Shown piece after piece: positions 45,001 through 53,044 of a DNA stretch of 64,000 bases. Source of the DNA: UBA5109 sp038148755 (GTDB lineage Bacteria; Pseudomonadota; Gammaproteobacteria; Pseudomonadales; Pseudohongiellaceae); NCBI GenBank assembly GCA_038148755.1, contig JAYQWA010000002.1:186001-250000 (forward strand). The letters run 5' to 3'. A model generated the notes under the pieces. That model made no database searches and had not been told where the DNA came from. It was given only the letters and a program-made list of their open reading frames with translations. Position numbers and translations under genes: made by a program. Each line of letters starts with the position of its first letter. Positions within the stretch are counted from its first letter, which is position 1.

Positions 45001-45633
45001 TTAATTAACTGCGGCTTGTAGACGCTGCAGTAAACTTTGAATCTGATCATGCTTTAATTTCATGGCAGCCTTGTTGACGATGACCCGGGTGCTAACTTCA
45101 GCAATCAGTTCTACCGGCTCCAGCCCATTGGCCTTGAGTGTTTTGCCACTGTCGACGATATCAACAATCTGATCCGCCATACCCATGATCGGCGCCAACT
45201 CTAGAGCACCATTCAACTTGATGATGTCAACCTGCTGTCCGCGTTCAGAAAAATACGCTTTGGCAATATTGACGAACTTGCTGGCTACCCGGAGCCGCTT
45301 TGGTGTTCCAGTCTGATTAACCGGCCTGGCTGTCATTAAACGACATGTCGCCAGTTTTAGATCTAAAGGTTCATAATAACCCTGGGAGCCATTTTCCATG
45401 ATGATGTCTTTGCCGGTTATCCCGATATCTGCGCTGCCCAATTCAACATAAGTCGGCACATCGGAACCGCGTATCACCATAAGTTGCACGCCGGACAGGT
45501 TACTGTCAAAAATCAGTTTCCGACTTTTGTTTATATCTTCCGCAGGAATAACCCCCGCCTGCTCCAGCAACGGCAACACTTCTTCCAGTATGCGCCCTTT
45601 GGTAAGCGCTATGACCAAGCCTTGTTTCAACAT
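45001..45633 (-). CDS. hisG: ATP phosphoribosyltransferase HisG, short form
   Basis: 210 residues, the short HisG type that lacks the C-terminal regulatory domain. It contains GLVIALTKGRILEE, GSADIGITGKDII, and the phosphoribosyl-binding EIVDSG-type stretch (DQIVDIVDSGKTLKANGL). First step of histidine synthesis. Short HisG normally needs HisZ for activity and feedback; no hisZ is visible here. Between murA and hisD, as in Pseudomonas. Confidence 0.96.
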   Translation of the reverse strand: MLKQGLVIALTKGRILEEVLPLLEQAGVIPAEDINKSRKLIFDSNLSGVQLMVIRGSDVPTYVELGSADIGITGKDIIMENGSQGYYEPLDLKLATCRLMTARPVNQTGTPKRLRVASKFVNIAKAYFSERGQQVDIIKLNGALELAPIMGMADQIVDIVDSGKTLKANGLEPVELIAEVSTRVIVNKAAMKLKHDQIQSLLQRLQAAVN

Positions 45634-45649
45634 AGTAATAACTTAAGCT

Positions 45650-46912
45650 TTACGAAGGCAGACGCCGGATCTTGGCGCCCAGCAATTGTAATTTTTCTTC
45701 GATACATTCATACCCACGATCAATATGATAAATACGATCTACCTTTGTTTCATTTTCAGAGACCAGTCCTGCAATGATCAGGCTGGCGGACGCCCTCAGG
45801 TCGGTTGCCATGACCGGCGCACCTATCAGCGTATCCACACCCTTGACGATAACGGTATTACCTTCAACCTTTAAATCGGCACCCATGCGATTCATTTCAT
45901 GAACGTGCATAAACCGGTTTTCAAAAACCGTTTCAGTAATCACCCCCGACCCTTCTGCAATAGCGTTGAGCGCCGTAAACTGCGCCTGCATGTCTGTCGG
46001 GAAAGCCGGATAAGGGGCAGTTGTCAGTGAAACCGCTTTGGGCCTGTTGCCATGCATATCCAGACTGATCCAGTCTTCACCCACTTCAATTTGGGCGCCG
46101 GCTTCCTTTAGTTTAATTAATACGGCTTCCAGGGTTTTCGGACGCGTATCCTTAACCTTGATTCTGCCCCGGGTTGCTGCAGCTGCAATCAAATACGTGC
46201 CGGTTTCTATGCGATCCGGCATCACTGAATAATTACAGCCATGCAGTTTAGTCTTACCGTTAATAATAATCGTATCGGTGCCTTCACCACTGATATCGGC
46301 TCCCATAGCACGCAAGCATTGAGCAAGATCTACTACTTCTGGTTCACGGGCAGCATTTTCAATAACCGTTTGTCCGTCGGCTAAAGTAGCAGCCATCATG
46401 ATATTTTCTGTTCCTGTTACTGTGACCAGATCCATAAAAATATGTGCGCCTTTTAAACGACCCTTGCTGCTGGCTTTTATGTAACCGTCTTCAACCTGAA
46501 TACTGGCACCCATTTTTTTAAGCGATTCAATATGCAGATTTACCGGCCTGCTACCGATGGCACAGCCACCCGGCAGGGCAACTTCTGCTTTACCAAAATG
46601 TGCCAGCATAGGCCCCAACACCAGAATGGACGCACGCATGGTTTTAACCAGATCATAGGGAGCATTAAAGCTATTGATGGTGCTGCTGTTCAGTTCAACT
46701 TCGAGTTTGTCGCCAATAATGGATTCAACCCCCATACAACCAAGCAATTCCAGCATGGTGGTAATATCATAGAGATGCGGCAGATTACTGACCTTCACGT
46801 AATCATCTGTCAACAAGGCAGCTGACATGATCGGTAAAGCCGAGTTTTTTGCGCCGGCAATACGAATTTCCCCATCAAGCCTGATGCCACCCTGAATTAA
46901 TAATTTATCCAC
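45650..46912 (-). CDS. murA: UDP-N-acetylglucosamine 1-carboxyvinyltransferase MurA
   Basis: 420 residues. Transfers enolpyruvate from PEP to UDP-GlcNAc, the committed step of peptidoglycan synthesis. IAGAKNSALPIMSAALL near 18, LGPMLAHFGKAEVALPGGCAIGSRPVN with the fosfomycin-target Cys near 116, and the C-terminal DRGYECIEEKL are present, so fosfomycin would be expected to bind. Head of the murA-hisG-hisD run. Confidence 0.97.
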   Translation of the reverse strand: MDKLLIQGGIRLDGEIRIAGAKNSALPIMSAALLTDDYVKVSNLPHLYDITTMLELLGCMGVESIIGDKLEVELNSSTINSFNAPYDLVKTMRASILVLGPMLAHFGKAEVALPGGCAIGSRPVNLHIESLKKMGASIQVEDGYIKASSKGRLKGAHIFMDLVTVTGTENIMMAATLADGQTVIENAAREPEVVDLAQCLRAMGADISGEGTDTIIINGKTKLHGCNYSVMPDRIETGTYLIAAAATRGRIKVKDTRPKTLEAVLIKLKEAGAQIEVGEDWISLDMHGNRPKAVSLTTAPYPAFPTDMQAQFTALNAIAEGSGVITETVFENRFMHVHEMNRMGADLKVEGNTVIVKGVDTLIGAPVMATDLRASASLIIAGLVSENETKVDRIYHIDRGYECIEEKLQLLGAKIRRLPS

Positions 46913-47017
46913 ATTTTCACCTGTTTTCTATGGCTTCAGCCAATTAGCCAAACTGCCGCATTCTAACAAATTTGGTGTCAGTCCTGTGAGCTTTATCCTG
47001 ATTTTCCTTCGCAAAAA

Positions 47018-47039
47018 AAAAGAGCCATCCGGCTCTTTT
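47018..47039 (-). terminator. rho-independent terminator between ibaG and murA
   Basis: AAAAGAGCC, loop ATCC, GGCTCTTTT, with an A-run at 47013-47021 giving a U-tract on the minus strand. It suggests murA is at least partly expressed from its own promoter rather than from ibaG. Confidence 0.82.
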
Positions 47040-47054
47040 AGACACCAGTTGCAT

Positions 47055-47300
47055 CTAGTTTTTTTGTGCATGTTCTGCTTTGGTAAGCAGTAACATGCTG
47101 ACAGCATGAATCGCACCCGAACTGATATGCTCGTTAATAATACGATAAATAGTTTGCTGACGCTTCACAGAATTCAGGCCCTCAAAAATATCCGCAACGA
47201 CTCTTATCTGATATTTGCCATCAGCGCCGCTGACATCAATCTCAGCGTCACTGATCGCATCTGCAATAATCTTGCTTATCTCTTCAGTTGCAATACTCAT
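47055..47300 (-). CDS. ibaG: BolA-family protein IbaG
   Basis: 81 residues. BolA-fold protein with the conserved late segment RQQTIYRIINEHISSGAIHAVSM and an invariant His. BolA proteins partner monothiol glutaredoxins in [2Fe-2S] handling. Upstream of murA on the same strand, as yrbA/ibaG in E. coli. The Cys/His ligand usually earlier in the domain is not obvious, so cluster binding is uncertain. Confidence 0.9.
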   Translation of the reverse strand: MSIATEEISKIIADAISDAEIDVSGADGKYQIRVVADIFEGLNSVKRQQTIYRIINEHISSGAIHAVSMLLLTKAEHAQKN

Positions 47301-47386
47301 AATTCACCACCATGATAAGGCTGCGCATTCTATCCTAATGCAAAGACTTTGTCGCTTTTGACGACATACAGGCCATACAAATAAGC

Positions 47387-47392
47387 TATAAT
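47387..47392 (+). promoter_or_regulatory. -10 box upstream of yrbG
   Basis: Consensus TATAAT about 30 bases before the yrbG ATG. The -35 at the proper distance (ACATAC) is poor; a TTGACG lies 23 bases upstream, too far for an ordinary promoter. Confidence 0.35.
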
Positions 47393-47423
47393 CGCGACTT
47401 TTTCTATCTTAGGGCTTAGCTTA

Positions 47424-48389
47424 ATGGAATATGTATTGTTCACGCTGGCAGTTATCGGCGGGATCATTGGACTTGTCTGGAGTGCGGACAGGTTTGTATT
47501 AGGCGCCTCCACGACTGCCCGTAACCTTGGTGTTTCTACCCTGATTATCGGCTTGACCATCGTCTCATTCGGAACTTCAGCACCTGAAATTATAACCTCG
47601 GCAACTGCAGCACTGAGAGGGGCTCCTGAGCTGGCCATCGGTAATGTGCTGGGGTCCAATATTGCCAACATAGGGTTGGTATTAGGTCTGACCGCGCTTG
47701 TCTGTCCTATTGTCATACCCGCCTCTTCACTGAAAGAAGAACTACCGGTTCTGCTAATAGTCACCGTTGCTGCCCTGCTGATTTTCCGGGATCTGTATTT
47801 AAACTGGGTTGACGGCATCATCCTGCTGATCCTGCTGGCCTGTTTTACCTTTTTTGTTTTTAAAATAAAAAGTCACTTAACCGACACTCACCTTTCAGAG
47901 CCTGAAGAAGTCTCTGAGTACATTGCTGACATCAGCACAGCAAAATCAATAGGGCTGATGCTGTTCGGCCTTATCTTGTTACTTATCAGCGCCAATGCGC
48001 TGGTATATGGCGCCACGGGTATCGCCCGTGCACTGGGAGTGAGTGAGCTGATTATCGGCTTGACCATCGTTGCAGTCGGTACCAGTCTGCCTGAACTGGC
48101 TGCGTCAATTGCCAGCGTTCTTAAGGGGCATCACGATATCGCCATCGGCAATGTTATAGGCTCAAATATTTTAAATTTATTACTGGTTTTGCCGGTGCCG
48201 GCTTTCCTGGCGCCACTAAATATTGAAGCAACGGTTTTATGGCGTGACGGTGGCATGATGCTGCTAATGACGCTGATACTTGCGGTTTTTATTCTGCTTA
48301 AGATTAAAAGCGGTCAAAAGTTCGGTCGTTTTTTAGGTGCAGTTTTAATGCTGCTATATTTAACTTACACTGCTTTCCTGTTCGTATAG
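47424..48389 (+). CDS. yrbG: CaCA-family sodium/calcium exchanger, YrbG-like
   Basis: 321 residues, about ten membrane helices in two inverted halves. Each half has the family repeat: GTSAPEI with GNVLGSNIANIG in the first, GTSLPELAAS with GNVIGSNILN in the second. Probably exchanges Ca2+ for Na+ or H+ across the inner membrane. It opens the kdsD-lpt operon exactly as yrbG does in E. coli, only 22 bases before kdsD. Confidence 0.94.
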   Translation: MEYVLFTLAVIGGIIGLVWSADRFVLGASTTARNLGVSTLIIGLTIVSFGTSAPEIITSATAALRGAPELAIGNVLGSNIANIGLVLGLTALVCPIVIPASSLKEELPVLLIVTVAALLIFRDLYLNWVDGIILLILLACFTFFVFKIKSHLTDTHLSEPEEVSEYIADISTAKSIGLMLFGLILLLISANALVYGATGIARALGVSELIIGLTIVAVGTSLPELAASIASVLKGHHDIAIGNVIGSNILNLLLVLPVPAFLAPLNIEATVLWRDGGMMLLMTLILAVFILLKIKSGQKFGRFLGAVLMLLYLTYTAFLFV

Positions 48390-48411
48390 ATCTTTGTACA
48401 GAGTTAGGCTC

Positions 48412-49383
48412 ATGACAAAACGTTCATTTATAGAAACTGCGCAAAGAACCATTGCTCTTGAGCAGGATGCTGTGGCAGCTCTTAAAAATAGAATCGATGA
48501 TAATTTCACAAAAGCCTGTTCCTTAATGCTGGATTGCTCAGGGCGTGTTATCGTCATGGGCATGGGAAAGTCAGGCCATATTGCCAACAAGATTGCTGCA
48601 ACCCTGGCAAGCACGGGGACACCAGCACACTTTGTCCATCCTGCCGAAGCCAGTCATGGTGATATCGGAATGATCACTGAACAAGATGTTGTACTGGCCT
48701 TATCCAATTCCGGTACCACCGAAGAACTGCTATCCATATTGCCTGTCTTAAAACGCAAGGGTGTTGCTTTAATTGCAATGACCGGTGATGTTAAGTCAAT
48801 CCTGGCCCGCAGTGCCGATGTCAATCTGGATGCCAGTGTCGAAACGGAAGCCTGTCCTTTAGGTCTGGCGCCGACTACCAGCACGACTGCTTCTCTGGTG
48901 CTCGGTGATGCGCTGGCAATGGCCCTGCTTGAAGCGCGAGGTTTTACTGCCGAAGATTTTGCTTTTTCACATCCCGGTGGCAATTTAGGCAGACGCTTAT
49001 TACTCAAGGTTGAAAACGTGATGCACGCGGGCAAGGATATTCCCGTTGTCAGCGCCGACACTCCGGTCAGCCAAAGCCTGTTGGAAATCAGCGCGAAAAA
49101 GCTGGGCATGACGACTATCAAGAATGCTGCGGGAGAGCTGGTTGGTGTTTTTACAGATGGTGATTTAAGACGACTGCTTGACCAGAACAAAGACCTGCAA
49201 ATGACCCAGATCGGAGAAGTCATGACCAGCTCTTTTCGCTCCATCAACGCCAATGCACTTGCCTCTGAAGCAGCAAAATTAATGCAGGATAACGAAATTT
49301 ATAGTCTGGTTGTGCTGGATGAAAAACAGAGTCTTGAAGGCATTGTCACCATGCATGATTTACTGAAAGCAAATGTTGTTTAA
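48412..49383 (+). CDS. kdsD: D-arabinose 5-phosphate isomerase KdsD
   Basis: 323 residues from the ATG at 48412 (a TTG six codons earlier opens the frame but lacks support). SIS isomerase domain with GMGKSGHIANKIAATLASTG and ALSNSGTTEELL, catalytic region with PTTSTTASLVLGDALA, then two CBS domains (MHAGKDIPVV and MTSSFRSI). Converts ribulose 5-phosphate to arabinose 5-phosphate for Kdo synthesis. Followed by kdsC. Confidence 0.96.
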   Translation: MTKRSFIETAQRTIALEQDAVAALKNRIDDNFTKACSLMLDCSGRVIVMGMGKSGHIANKIAATLASTGTPAHFVHPAEASHGDIGMITEQDVVLALSNSGTTEELLSILPVLKRKGVALIAMTGDVKSILARSADVNLDASVETEACPLGLAPTTSTTASLVLGDALAMALLEARGFTAEDFAFSHPGGNLGRRLLLKVENVMHAGKDIPVVSADTPVSQSLLEISAKKLGMTTIKNAAGELVGVFTDGDLRRLLDQNKDLQMTQIGEVMTSSFRSINANALASEAAKLMQDNEIYSLVVLDEKQSLEGIVTMHDLLKANVV

Positions 49384-49392
49384 CTTAATGTT

Positions 49393-49932
49393 ATGAGCTT
49401 GTCAGACCTGCCAAAAGAGTTATTAGATAAAGCGCGAAAAATAAAATTGCTCGTGCTGGATGTTGATGGCGTTTTAAGCGATGGCAAACTCTATTTCTCT
49501 GCCAAGGGTGATGAAATTAAAGCGTTCAGTACACTGGATGGCCAGGGCATAAAACTTTTACAAAATAATGGAATCAAAGTTGCTTTAATTACCGGAAGAA
49601 AATCCGACATTGTGACGCAGCGGGCGCAGGAACTTGGCATAGAAAATCTGGTGCAGGGCTGTGAGGAAAAACTTGAAGCGCTGGAAAAAATTCTGACAAC
49701 ACTCGAGCTCAATCTTCAGGAGGTCGCTTATATTGGTGATGATCTGCCTGACCTGGCTTGCATTCGCCGGGTGGGTTTTGGCGTCACTGTACCCAATGCG
49801 AACCCGGTCATCATCCAGCATGCGTTATGCTGTACGGAGCGTCAAGGTGGTCAGGGTGCGGTACGTGAAATCTGTGATCTGATTTTGCAGGCCCAGGATA
49901 AATACGACGCCGCCATAGCGCCTTTTATGTAG
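49393..49932 (+). CDS. kdsC: 3-deoxy-D-manno-octulosonate 8-phosphate phosphatase KdsC
   Basis: 179 residues, HAD superfamily without a cap. Motif I LVLDVDGVLSDG near residue 23, motif II ITGRKSDIV, motif IV YIGDDLPDLACI. Releases Kdo from Kdo 8-phosphate. Its stop codon touches the lptC region, so these genes form one operon. Confidence 0.96.
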   Translation: MSLSDLPKELLDKARKIKLLVLDVDGVLSDGKLYFSAKGDEIKAFSTLDGQGIKLLQNNGIKVALITGRKSDIVTQRAQELGIENLVQGCEEKLEALEKILTTLELNLQEVAYIGDDLPDLACIRRVGFGVTVPNANPVIIQHALCCTERQGGQGAVREICDLILQAQDKYDAAIAPFM

Positions 49933-49944
49933 GTGGCCAGGCCG

Positions 49945-50508
49945 ATGCGCTATCACACCATTGCTTTAGTCATTCTGGCTTGCATATTGTTCCTGCTGCT
50001 AAATTCAGAAACGGATGATCTAAGCTTTTCCGGCATTGAACGCAGCCGGGTTGACCAGGCCTTTGACTATTTCCTGACAACAGTGGACAGTACCCGCTTC
50101 AGCGCCGGAGGGGAATCTGAATACCGCTTACAGGCTGAACGCATTGTGCACTATCCCTACCCTGAATATGCCTCGGTCGATTCTCCGCGATTGGTTATTT
50201 ATGAAAGCCAGTCAGGTCCATGGTTCCTCAGTGCGGCCTATGGCACAATACAGCAAGACCCTGAGAGGGATGAAGAAAGAATTGATCTTTCAGAAAATGT
50301 GCTTGTCCAACATACAGACCTTACAGGCCAGACTTACAATATTTATACAGATCAGCTTACTATTTACCCTGCCAGCAAATACCTGAGTACCGAGGCTGAA
50401 GTGCTGTTTGAATCAGTGAATCGGGAGATCAGCAGTCAGGGTATGAGTGCAGAGTTGATCACAAAACACATCACCTTTCTTAACAACGTCAGAGGACGTT
50501 ATGAATAA
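49945..50508 (+). CDS. lptC: LPS export protein LptC
   Basis: 187 residues from the ATG at 49945; a GTG directly after the kdsC stop (49933) would add four residues. One N-terminal membrane helix (TIALVILACILFLLL) and a periplasmic beta-jellyroll domain. LptC links the LptBFG transporter to the LptA bridge. Overlaps lptA by eight bases. Sequence identity in the family is low; order kdsC-lptC-lptA-lptB makes the call safe. Confidence 0.93.
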   Translation: MRYHTIALVILACILFLLLNSETDDLSFSGIERSRVDQAFDYFLTTVDSTRFSAGGESEYRLQAERIVHYPYPEYASVDSPRLVIYESQSGPWFLSAAYGTIQQDPERDEERIDLSENVLVQHTDLTGQTYNIYTDQLTIYPASKYLSTEAEVLFESVNREISSQGMSAELITKHITFLNNVRGRYE

Positions 50509-50995
50509 ATTATTAAACAGTCTGCTTTTACCAAGCTTATTGATAAGCAATATTTCTCTGGCACTGCCGGGTGATCTTGAACAGGATATGATCACTACCT
50601 GCCCCGCACGCAGTGAGTCATTTCTGGATCAGGGTCTGGAAATTTGCCGCGGAACCAATGATGAACCGGCACAAATCAGTCAGGGCAGCCTTAAATTAAG
50701 CGGCCTTGAATTCAGAATCGAACGCGAGCAGGGCTTTATCCGTATGATTACTGCTACGGGTTCACCAGCGACTTTCCAGCAGCAACCCGAACTTGACCAG
50801 GCCATTGCCTATGCCAGTGGCGCAACTATCATTTTCAATAATGAAACCCAGGTCATTATTATTCAGGGCGACGCTGCCTTTTCCCAGGAAGGCACGATCG
50901 ATACTACTGCTGAACGTATTGAATACGATATTGCCAATCGCAAACTGGACGCTACACAGATGAATATGGTTATTCCGGCTACCGCCAATCCCTGA
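50501..50995 (+). CDS. lptA: LPS-transport periplasmic bridge protein LptA
   Basis: 164 residues. Sec signal peptide (cleavage near SLALPGD, about residue 22) followed by the OstA/LptA jellyroll (QISQGSLKLSG, VIIQGDAAFSQEG, ERIEYDIANRKLDA). Multimers form the periplasmic bridge that carries LPS to LptDE. Between lptC and lptB. Confidence 0.94.
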   Translation: MNKLLNSLLLPSLLISNISLALPGDLEQDMITTCPARSESFLDQGLEICRGTNDEPAQISQGSLKLSGLEFRIEREQGFIRMITATGSPATFQQQPELDQAIAYASGATIIFNNETQVIIIQGDAAFSQEGTIDTTAERIEYDIANRKLDATQMNMVIPATANP

Positions 50996-51004
50996 TTTAC
51001 TGAT

Positions 51005-51730
51005 ATGAAAACCCTCCGCATCAGTAAACTTGGCAAAAGCTATAAAGGCAGGCAGGTTGTTAAAGATGTCTCGCTACAACTGAAAAGTGGCCAGATTGTT
51101 GGTCTGCTTGGACCAAATGGTGCCGGTAAAACAACCTCTTTTTATATGATTATCGGACTGGTTAAAGCAGACAGTGGCCAAGTTTTCGTTGATGACCTTA
51201 ATATTTCAAAAGCCCCCATGCATGAGCGTGCACGCAAAGGTTTGAGTTATCTGCCCCAGGAATCTTCCATATTCCGCAAACTGACAGTGAAAGACAATAT
51301 TCTGGCTATTCTGGAGACGCGCAAGGAATTGAGCCCCAACCAGCGTCAGGACATCTGCCAGGAGTTAATGCAGGATTTTCATATAGATCATCTGGAAGCC
51401 AGCCTGGGCATGAGTCTTTCCGGTGGCGAAAGACGGCGGGTTGAAATAGCCCGCGCGCTGGCAACCGACCCAGATTTTATTTTGCTGGATGAGCCCTTTG
51501 CCGGTGTCGATCCCATCTCGGTCAATGATATCAAGACCATTATCCGCGACCTCAGTAAACGCAGTATCGGTGTGCTTATCACTGACCATAACGTCCGCGA
51601 AACCCTGGATATCTGTGAATTTGCCTATATTGTCAGTGAGGGCGCCATTCTGGCTGAAGGCGATCCGGACAGTATCATGCAGAATGAACAGGTGAAAAAT
51701 GTTTACCTGGGACATGATTTTCGTATTTAG
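51005..51730 (+). CDS. lptB: LPS-export ABC transporter ATPase LptB
   Basis: 241 residues. Walker A GLLGPNGAGKTTSFYM near residue 38, Q-loop YLPQESSIFRKL, signature LSLSGGERRRVEIARAL, Walker B FILLDEPFAGVDPISV, switch His in ITDHNVRETLDI. Powers LptFG, whose genes are not in this window. In relatives rpoN follows directly; here an MBL-fold gene on the other strand intervenes. Confidence 0.97.
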   Translation: MKTLRISKLGKSYKGRQVVKDVSLQLKSGQIVGLLGPNGAGKTTSFYMIIGLVKADSGQVFVDDLNISKAPMHERARKGLSYLPQESSIFRKLTVKDNILAILETRKELSPNQRQDICQELMQDFHIDHLEASLGMSLSGGERRRVEIARALATDPDFILLDEPFAGVDPISVNDIKTIIRDLSKRSIGVLITDHNVRETLDICEFAYIVSEGAILAEGDPDSIMQNEQVKNVYLGHDFRI

Positions 51731-51752
51731 ACCGCAGGAGGGGATGTAGGAA

Positions 51753-51816
51753 GGACTAGTGGGAGGAACTTTAGTCCCGAACCGAACTTATCTTTCGCGG
51801 CTAAAGCCGCTCCTGC
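51753..51816. repeat. REP-like palindromic pair after lptB
   Basis: Two inverted units: the left one contains GGACTA/TAGTCC arms (51753-51777) around GTGGGAGGAACTTTAGTCCC, the right one a perfect GCGGCT-aa-AGCCGC stem (51797-51810) within TTTCGCGGCTAAAGCCGC and TCCTGCC. The pattern GTGGGAG...TTTAG...CGCGA is typical of REP elements in pseudomonads and relatives. Only one pair was seen in the window. Confidence 0.6.
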
Positions 51817-51832
51817 CGTCAAAGACTTGATG

Positions 51833-51844
51833 TCAGAGTAAATC
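51833..51844 (+). repeat. 12-bp direct repeat, left copy, flanking the MBL gene
   Basis: TCAGAGTAAATC, identical to the copy at 52905. The two copies bracket the MBL-fold gene with only a few bases between the left copy and the gene's stop codon. Confidence 0.6.
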
Positions 51845-51855
51845 CCCTGCACCAG

Positions 51856-52875
51856 CTAGTCACATCCTGCCACGCAATGCCCTTCCCCGTCGAATGACAT
51901 CGTGCGTTCACTGACCGCCAGGTAAGCTGGTAATTCCAACTGTTGTATAACCTCATAGGTACGCGATTCTGTTCGAAGTTGACCTCCTGAGGTTGCAGCT
52001 TCATTCACATGAGTCAAAATCACTGATTTCGGTTCAACAAGTTCGTTGATTACGTAAGGCGCTGAAAGGTATATGCCGGTGTTGTTGCCAAGATTGAGTA
52101 CAGCAAGATTTGCTTGATGGAATTCATTGATAACAGTCCTCATCTCTGAATTGATACCGGTATCTCCCGAAAGATATACAACAAGTCCATTACTGAATTT
52201 CACAACGAATCCTGTAGCAGGACCATATTCAAAAACAGCACCATCGGTTTCAGCCGCCGCACGTTGTTCGACCGAGAGCAGTGCCGGTGGTGCGTTATTT
52301 ACATGTGAAGCATAGACAATGGTGATTTCAACACCCTGTGTGGCGTCAGCCATTGTCGCATTAAATACGCCTCCCATATCTATTCTTGAGCTACACGCGA
52401 CTTCAACCGGAACAGTCGCTACAACAGACTGGCTACAGACAGATAAAGAACCTTCCCCCATTCGCTCAAGCTCACTGGCTATAAACCCCGCCATGGCCCG
52501 GGTTGTCACCAGTACAGCATTTTTTTCAGCCAACACTTCGCTTGTCATGGAGTGTGTAGTAGGAACACGTGCTGAATTTGAGCAAGTTCCCGCACCCACG
52601 TCCTGAAGCCTGCGATCACCCAAATGGTCGCCATGCATGTGGCTAAGCAACACAACATGGATATCACCCAACCTAGGATCATCACCGGAGACAAGGTTGT
52701 GTGCTGGGTCATAAAGCAGCCTTAGTCCAGTCGGGTCTTCAAATATCAGCGCACGATCATTCGCACAAAGTTCACCTGGATGAGAACCCAGCGGCGTGAT
52801 TTTTACGTTCTGTGCCAAGACTGGCATAGCCATTAATCCAACTATTAATATAAAGATTTTTTTCAATATGCTCAT
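51856..52875 (-). CDS. secreted metallo-beta-lactamase-fold hydrolase
   Basis: 339 residues. Sec signal peptide, cleavage near VLAQN at residue 21. MBL metal motif H79-M-H81-G-D83-H84, later H in THSM, D in LSGDTGI and H in ILTHVNEA complete the dinuclear site. The layout resembles UlaG/YtnP-like or UPF0173-type hydrolases rather than class B beta-lactamases; substrate unknown. Three or more Cys near the C-terminus (GHCVAGC) could form a disulfide after export. It is on the minus strand between lptB and rpoN, flanked by a 12-bp direct repeat, and looks like an insertion into a conserved operon. Confidence 0.85.
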   Translation of the reverse strand: MSILKKIFILIVGLMAMPVLAQNVKITPLGSHPGELCANDRALIFEDPTGLRLLYDPAHNLVSGDDPRLGDIHVVLLSHMHGDHLGDRRLQDVGAGTCSNSARVPTTHSMTSEVLAEKNAVLVTTRAMAGFIASELERMGEGSLSVCSQSVVATVPVEVACSSRIDMGGVFNATMADATQGVEITIVYASHVNNAPPALLSVEQRAAAETDGAVFEYGPATGFVVKFSNGLVVYLSGDTGINSEMRTVINEFHQANLAVLNLGNNTGIYLSAPYVINELVEPKSVILTHVNEAATSGGQLRTESRTYEVIQQLELPAYLAVSERTMSFDGEGHCVAGCD

Positions 52876-52904
52876 TTAGTTCTCCAGTTTTTTGCTTCTT
52901 GGTA

Positions 52905-52916
52905 TCAGAGTAAATC
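52905..52916 (+). repeat. 12-bp direct repeat, right copy, flanking the MBL gene
   Basis: TCAGAGTAAATC, 30 bases upstream of the MBL gene start and about 130 bases before rpoN. See the left copy at 51833. Confidence 0.6.
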
Positions 52917-53044
52917 GCACTAAGAGATCAATTTCAATTTTGACTTATTCGGTATGATAATTGCATGAACTTTGCTATAGTCATTAGCGATTCAACCTTG
53001 TGTTCTGATATATATGCTCTACGCAATATAGAAGTTAGCGTTTT

